DNA of 9,547 nt, taken from assembly GCA_946221495.1 (NCBI GenBank), contig CAMIFA010000178.1:1-9547 (forward strand). The letters are read 5' to 3'. The translations under genes were made by a program, and so were the position numbers. Of the stretch, positions 7,071-9,547 are shown in pieces. Source of the stretch: an uncultured cyanobacterium (GTDB lineage Bacteria > Cyanobacteriota > Cyanobacteriia > Cyanobacteriales > Chroococcidiopsidaceae). Position 1 is the stretch's first letter. Each line of letters begins with the position of its first letter. The notes under the pieces were generated by a model. It saw nothing but the letters and a program-made list of their open reading frames with translations, searched no databases and had not been told where the DNA came from.

Positions 7071-7574
7071 TTATTTGACTTGTTTTGCGTTGGAACCGCA
7101 TCCAGTTCCAGTTGAGGCAATGCCTGAAACAGCAGCTGTACCAGGGTTATTAGCTTCACAAAGAATTGTTGAGGTAGAGCCTGTCGTGTAGAAGACACCT
7201 CCGCCATAGCTCTTAATGTCAGGCTTGCCTGACTGACCAGAATTTACAACCGATTGTCCAAGCGCACCACCGCTCGCTGTGTATGTGAAGTTTTCAGTAC
7301 CAACTGGAAAGCTAAGACCTAGCTGATCGACAGTCGTAGTAAAGGTTTGTTGCTCAAGAAAGTAGGCTTGTTGTGCGCGGTTCATTGCACCAACGTTGCT
7401 TTTTGCTTCTGCACCACGAGCTTTAGCTGCTTGGTTGAGGAAGGAAGGCAAGGCAATAGCAGACAAAATACCAATAATGATAATTACAACTAGCAGTTCA
7501 ATTAGTGTAAAACCTTCGTCCTTTCTCTTGTTAGTCAAGTGTTGCAGGAACTTTGCTTTCAGTTCGGTTTTCAT
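7071..7574 (-). CDS. pilA: Type IV pilin-like prepilin (PilA family), downstream copy
   Basis: Structural subunit of a type IV pilus or related fibre, inserted in the inner membrane and processed by prepilin peptidase. 167 residues: a basic leader of 21 residues ending KDEG, predicted cut G21/F22, then FTLIELLVVIIIIGIL with the essential Glu at mature position 5 (E26), the long hydrophobic N-terminal helix, and a globular domain. C-terminal cysteines C139 and C159 could close the usual pilin D-loop. The N-terminal 60 or so residues nearly match the neighbouring pilin; the C-terminal half diverges but keeps NFTY and GGVFY plus ILCEA. The start ATG is supported by AGGAG (complement of 7584-7588) nine bases upstream. 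A shared 60-bp upstream block (7623-7682) gives it its own promoter. Major versus minor pilin status is uncertain. Confidence 0.93.
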   Translation of the reverse strand: MKTELKAKFLQHLTNKRKDEGFTLIELLVVIIIIGILSAIALPSFLNQAAKARGAEAKSNVGAMNRAQQAYFLEQQTFTTTVDQLGLSFPVGTENFTYTASGGALGQSVVNSGQSGKPDIKSYGGGVFYTTGSTSTILCEANNPGTAAVSGIASTGTGCGSNAKQVK

Positions 7575-7622
7575 GAGTAGTTTCTCCTGGAGAGTGGAAT
7601 TAATAATTATTTGCTCTTGTAT

Positions 7623-7682
7623 TTAACTTGCCCAGTTTTCCTGCCTCTCATATCACCCCCTATAAAAATTCAGTATAAATAC
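7623..7682 (-). promoter_or_regulatory. Conserved upstream block of downstream pilin
   Basis: This 60-bp stretch aligns without gaps to 8413-8472 upstream of the other pilin, 46 of 60 bases identical. Read on the minus strand it holds a -10-like TATACT (complement of 7672-7677), then GAATTTTTAT, GGGGTGATA, GGCAG and TGGGCAA. If TATACT is the -10, the transcript would have a leader of about 90 nt carrying the GGGGTGATA part. No recognisable -35 box lies 16-18 bp upstream. Which part binds a regulator, or acts as RNA, is unknown. Confidence 0.65.
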
Positions 7683-7853
7683 AGTGAAAACCAGCTTAAA
7701 AAATAGAAACAGCAATAACGAAGTATATTTATCTAGATAAGGATAATGTTCTAGAAACATATAGCTAAGGCTATCAAGCACAGTCAATAAACCTAACCAA
7801 GTCCAAAACCTTCTGCTAAGATGTGAACTCTAGAACCACAAAATGCACCAATC

Positions 7854-8369
7854 TTACTTAACTGGTAGTGTCGTAGAGTCACAGGTAGGGTTATTAGATG
7901 GGTTAGATGGGGGTGTTGCTGGTACATCGTCAGCGTTTATAGCCTCACACAAAATTCCTTTGGTAGAACCTACTTGGTAGAAAACACCACCCACATAGCT
8001 CTTGATATCATCCTTGAGCGATGTTCCAAAATTTGTTACCCCAATTGTAAGACCACCAGCTACACCAGAGGCAGAGTAGGTGAAGTTATCAGTGCTATTA
8101 TCCATACCCAGACCTAATTGATCAATATTAGTAGTAAACTGCTGGCGTTCAAGATAATAAGCTTGCTGTCCTCGGTTCATAGAGCCAACATTATTTTTAG
8201 CTTCCGCTCCACGAGCTTTAGCAGTTTGGTTGAGAAAAGAAGGCAGGGCAATAGCTGACAGGATGCCAATAATGATAATTACCACGAGTAATTCAATCAG
8301 CGTGAAGCCTTCATCTCGTTTTTGCTGGTTCAATTTTTGCAGGAACTTAGCTTTCAGTTCTGTCTTCAT
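7854..8369 (-). CDS. pilA: Type IV pilin-like prepilin (PilA family), upstream copy
   Basis: Second prepilin of the tandem pair, 171 residues, same 21-residue leader length (ending RDEG, cut before FTLIELLVV) and same Glu5 (E26). N-terminal helix and residues up to about 60 are almost identical to the other copy, with RGAEAK and QQAY also shared. Its C-terminal loop differs: between C141 and C163 it carries a Pro/Ser/Asn-rich stretch (VPATPPSNPSNNPT) absent from the neighbour, a plausible surface-exposed or glycosylated segment. It ends in PVK where the other ends in QVK. The ATG is preceded by AAGGA (complement of 8379-8383) at normal spacing. Transcription is leftward; 279 bp separate it from the next pilin, which has its own copy of the upstream block. 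No convincing terminator was seen after its stop. Confidence 0.93.
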   Translation of the reverse strand: MKTELKAKFLQKLNQQKRDEGFTLIELLVVIIIIGILSAIALPSFLNQTAKARGAEAKNNVGSMNRGQQAYYLERQQFTTNIDQLGLGMDNSTDNFTYSASGVAGGLTIGVTNFGTSLKDDIKSYVGGVFYQVGSTKGILCEAINADDVPATPPSNPSNNPTCDSTTLPVK

Positions 8370-8412
8370 GCCAAGTTTTCCTTGGGGTAGGGATGATTGC
8401 TATCTTCTAGAG

Positions 8413-8472
8413 TTATATTGCCCACTGAAGCTGCCTTTTGTATCACCCCAAATAAAAATTCAATATATATAC
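8413..8472 (-). promoter_or_regulatory. Conserved upstream block of upstream pilin
   Basis: Partner of the block at 7623-7682, at a similar distance from its start codon (43 versus 48 bp). On the minus strand it contains TATATT (complement of 8462-8467) at the position of TATACT in the other block, followed by the same GAATTTTTAT and GGGGTGATA elements, GGCAG and TGGGCAA. Conservation is strongest in these elements, and substitutions cluster between GGCAG and TGGGCA. Confidence 0.65.
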
Positions 8473-8510
8473 TCGGTTATGCCGCCTTTTGATTAAAGAT
8501 ATCTCTACTC

Positions 8511-8753
8511 TTAAGTAAATATTCGCCCACAAGCTTTGCATTCATACCGTTGTCTACCATAGCGATCGCTCCCTCGTTTCCTAGTATTCCCCCCACAATA
8601 AGGACAGTTCTGGGTAGCAGCAAGCTGAGGTCTACCCACGCTCAGAGCGAGATCCACGAACTGATAACCGCAACTTTTACAAACATTGGCTGGTTTACCG
8701 CGACGAGTTCCAGCTTTACTGATTGAGGTGGAGTTGCACTTAGGACACTCCAT
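8511..8753 (-). CDS. Tandem double zinc-ribbon small protein
   Basis: An 80-residue protein made almost wholly of two zinc ribbons with identical spacing, C-x2-C-x18-C-x2-C: C3, C6, C25, C28 and C50, C53, C72, C75. The two 30-residue units share 10 positions (CP-C, R, G, CK-CG, F), so they look like an internal duplication. The ribbon type (CPxC ... G ... CKxCGxxF) resembles the N-terminal zinc ribbon of IS1-type InsA and other transposase-associated ribbons, but no transposase catalytic part follows. Nucleic-acid binding is the likely role; the partner is unknown. ATG at 8753 is chosen over an upstream in-frame TTG (8789), because GGAGCAGGA sits just before it and translation follows the usual 14-bp overlap with the preceding coiled-coil gene, implying coupling. 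Confidence 0.75.
   Translation of the reverse strand: MECPKCNSTSISKAGTRRGKPANVCKSCGYQFVDLALSVGRPQLAATQNCPYCGGNTRKRGSDRYGRQRYECKACGRIFT
8562..8569. repeat. HIP1 octamer GCGATCGC
   Basis: Perfect palindrome within the second zinc ribbon of the double zinc-ribbon gene. Confidence 0.8.
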
Positions 8754-9057
8754 GATTATCCTGCTCCAAGCGATTAACTCGACGCTCAAGAGTTGTTAAT
8801 CTGCCTAGTAAATCTAAGCGATCAGTTTCCCCAGTGATTGAATAACCGATTAATTGTTCTATACGGCGCTCATGGCGTTGGCTTACATCCTTAAGGTCTG
8901 TTACTGATTCTCTTAGTTCAGAGATAGATTCCCTTAGTTCAGAAATATCTTGACCTAATCGATCTAAGGAGCTATCAAACCTTAGCTGCGAGTTTTGTAA
9001 CTCTTTCTGAACTGCCAACATCCCTTCAATTGTGCGTTGGATTTCTTCTGGTGTCAT
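8740..9057 (-). CDS. Small coiled-coil protein of unknown function
   Basis: 105 residues beginning MTPEEIQRTIEGMLAVQKEL, a start I associate with short cyanobacterial coiled-coil proteins of unknown function. Most of the chain is predicted coiled coil: heptads from about residue 24 to 70 (LDRLGQDISELRES and on), and a second short one near the C terminus (LLGRLTTLERRVNRLEQ). ISELRES occurs twice in a row and is mirrored in a 21-bp DNA duplication. No signal peptide or membrane segment. The ATG has a good GAGG five bases upstream. The gene overlaps the zinc-ribbon gene by 14 bp, so the two are likely made together and may act together, the coil for oligomerisation and the ribbons for nucleic acid. 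That joint role is inference. Confidence 0.75.
   Translation of the reverse strand: MTPEEIQRTIEGMLAVQKELQNSQLRFDSSLDRLGQDISELRESISELRESVTDLKDVSQRHERRIEQLIGYSITGETDRLDLLGRLTTLERRVNRLEQDNHGVS
8905..8946 (-). repeat. Tandem 21-bp duplication encoding one heptad
   Basis: Two adjacent 21-bp units (8905-8925 and 8926-8946) match at 18 of 21 bases and each encodes ISELRES. The unit is exactly one coiled-coil heptad, so the duplication lengthens the coil without disturbing its register. Confidence 0.8.
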
Positions 9058-9085
9058 AATTACCTCATCAGCTTGATATTACTAT

Positions 9086-9115
9086 TATGTACTCAGCTAG
9101 TATGCAATACTTCAA
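9086..9115 (-). promoter_or_regulatory. Possible promoter for the coiled-coil / zinc-ribbon pair
   Basis: On the minus strand TTGAAG (complement of 9110-9115) and TACATA (complement of 9086-9091) are 18 bp apart, a plausible -35/-10 pair, about 29 bp before the start codon. Pattern match only. Confidence 0.3.
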
Positions 9116-9252
9116 GATACTTAGAGAAGTTACCTAAATTCGCGGTTACAATTACGGACTAAAGCTTGATACCATTCATTAATCTAAATTGTCACTATCG
9201 TTGCTCTAAGATTGGCGTAAAACAAACAAAATTAAGACTTCATCTGGAGACA

Positions 9253-9282
9253 TTGGATCTAGGTAGGAGGTCACACTATATA
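9253..9282 (+). promoter_or_regulatory. Possible promoter of the Uma2-family gene
   Basis: TTGGAT (9253-9258) and TATATA (9277-9282) are separated by 18 bp, with the start codon 31 bp further on. The alternating TATATATA allows other -10 registers. Pattern match only. Confidence 0.35.
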
Positions 9283-9313
9283 TAAGATGCATTAGTTGAA
9301 CGGAGTTTTATCT

Positions 9314-9547
9314 ATGACTGCGATCGCCCTAGATTTACACTCAATTGTTGATTTAACAGACGAGCAGTTTAGCAAGCTTTGTCAGGCGAATCCAGATATC
9401 AAATTAGAGCGCACTGCCAAAGGAGAATTAATTCTTATGCCACCTACAGGATGGGGAACAGGAAATCGTAATGGCAGACTGACGCAACGGTTGTTTAATT
9501 GGGCAGATATGGATGGTACAGGAGTTGCCTTTGACTCCTCCACAGGC
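9314..9547 (+). CDS. Uma2 family (DUF820) putative nuclease, 3' end outside window
   Basis: Start of a Uma2/DUF820 protein, a family with a PD-(D/E)XK-like restriction-endonuclease fold that is hugely expanded in cyanobacteria and of mostly unknown role. Visible are 78 residues with the family pattern: LTDEQFSKLCQANPD (14-28), LERTAKGELILMPPTG (31-46), GNRNGRLTQRL (50-60), then WADMDGTGVAFDSSTG (63-78) at the edge. The expected catalytic acids further on (the SPD and later E-x-K-like parts) lie outside the window, so activity cannot be judged. ATG at 9314 is preceded by GGAG at 9302-9305 with 8-bp spacing. The HIP1 octamer GCGATCGC overlaps codons 3-5. Confidence 0.88.
   Translation, partial: MTAIALDLHSIVDLTDEQFSKLCQANPDIKLERTAKGELILMPPTGWGTGNRNGRLTQRLFNWADMDGTGVAFDSSTG
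9320..9327. repeat. HIP1 octamer GCGATCGC
   Basis: Perfect palindrome at the start of the Uma2-family gene. Confidence 0.8.

Larger units (their letters stand above)
9058..9313. other. Divergent intergenic region
   Basis: 256 bp between the leftward coiled-coil gene and the rightward Uma2 gene. It should carry promoters for both. On the minus strand about 9127-9183 reads INEWYQALVRNCNREFR followed by a stop, which looks protein-like but has no start or family I can name. No repeat, tRNA or strong hairpin was recognised. Confidence 0.4.

Noticed and set aside
7747..7774. Small inverted repeats TGTTCTAGAAACA and ATAGC-TAAG-GCTAT between the pilins
   Set aside because: Stems are about 5 bp, AT-rich and lack a U-tract; too weak for a terminator or a named operator.
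8511..8753. Complete IS1-type insertion sequence around the zinc ribbons
   Set aside because: No transposase catalytic domain, terminal inverted repeats or target duplication were seen nearby.
8754..8789. TTG start at 8789 for the zinc-ribbon protein
   Set aside because: It would add 12 residues unlike the ribbon family and a longer overlap; the ATG at 8753 has a Shine-Dalgarno and begins MECPKC as such ribbons do.

Overview
The window looks like chromosomal DNA from a cyanobacterium. Four copies of the octamer GCGATCGC (HIP1) occur, at 2608, 3995, 8562 and 9320. The gene content also fits: type IV pilins of the cyanobacterial PilA kind, a TPR protein with an O-GlcNAc-transferase-like domain, PIN toxin-antitoxin pairs, a Uma2 (DUF820) protein, and a short coiled-coil protein beginning MTPEEIQRTIE. 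Genus cannot be fixed from the sequence. The DNA is AT-rich.

Layout. (1) 1-3267 (+): the 3' part of a very long polyglycan-modifying gene (FkbM methyltransferase, GT-A-like glycosyltransferase, GT-B glycosyltransferase, C-terminal tail). It is cut by the left window edge. (2) 3314-4745 (+): two toxin-antitoxin modules. The first (ribbon-helix-helix-like antitoxin plus PIN toxin) is intact. The second (DUF2281-like antitoxin plus PIN toxin) has a toxin broken by a frameshift and a nonsense codon. Between them, at 3983-4112, lies a decayed second copy of the 3' end and downstream flank of the glycosyltransferase gene. (3) 4759-8369 (-): two tandem type IV pilins followed by a TPR/OGT (SPINDLY-like, GT41) gene, all transcribed leftward. 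The pilins share a 60-bp upstream block in which 46 positions are identical. (4) 8511-9057 (-): a small coiled-coil protein overlapping a tandem double zinc-ribbon protein. (5) 9314-9547 (+): the start of a Uma2-family gene, cut by the right edge.

How it may work together. The two sugar-transfer genes flanking the TA island, together with the pilins, suggest a cell-surface locus in which the OGT-like enzyme or the multidomain glycosyltransferase could decorate pilins or another surface product. This is inference from adjacency. The TA island between them seems to have grown by rearrangement: an imperfect duplicate of the glycosyltransferase 3' end brackets the first TA module, and each copy is followed directly by an antitoxin start codon.

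No rRNA, tRNA, CRISPR array or complete insertion sequence was seen. No gene-free stretch exceeds 300 bases; the longest are 7575-7853 and 9058-9313.
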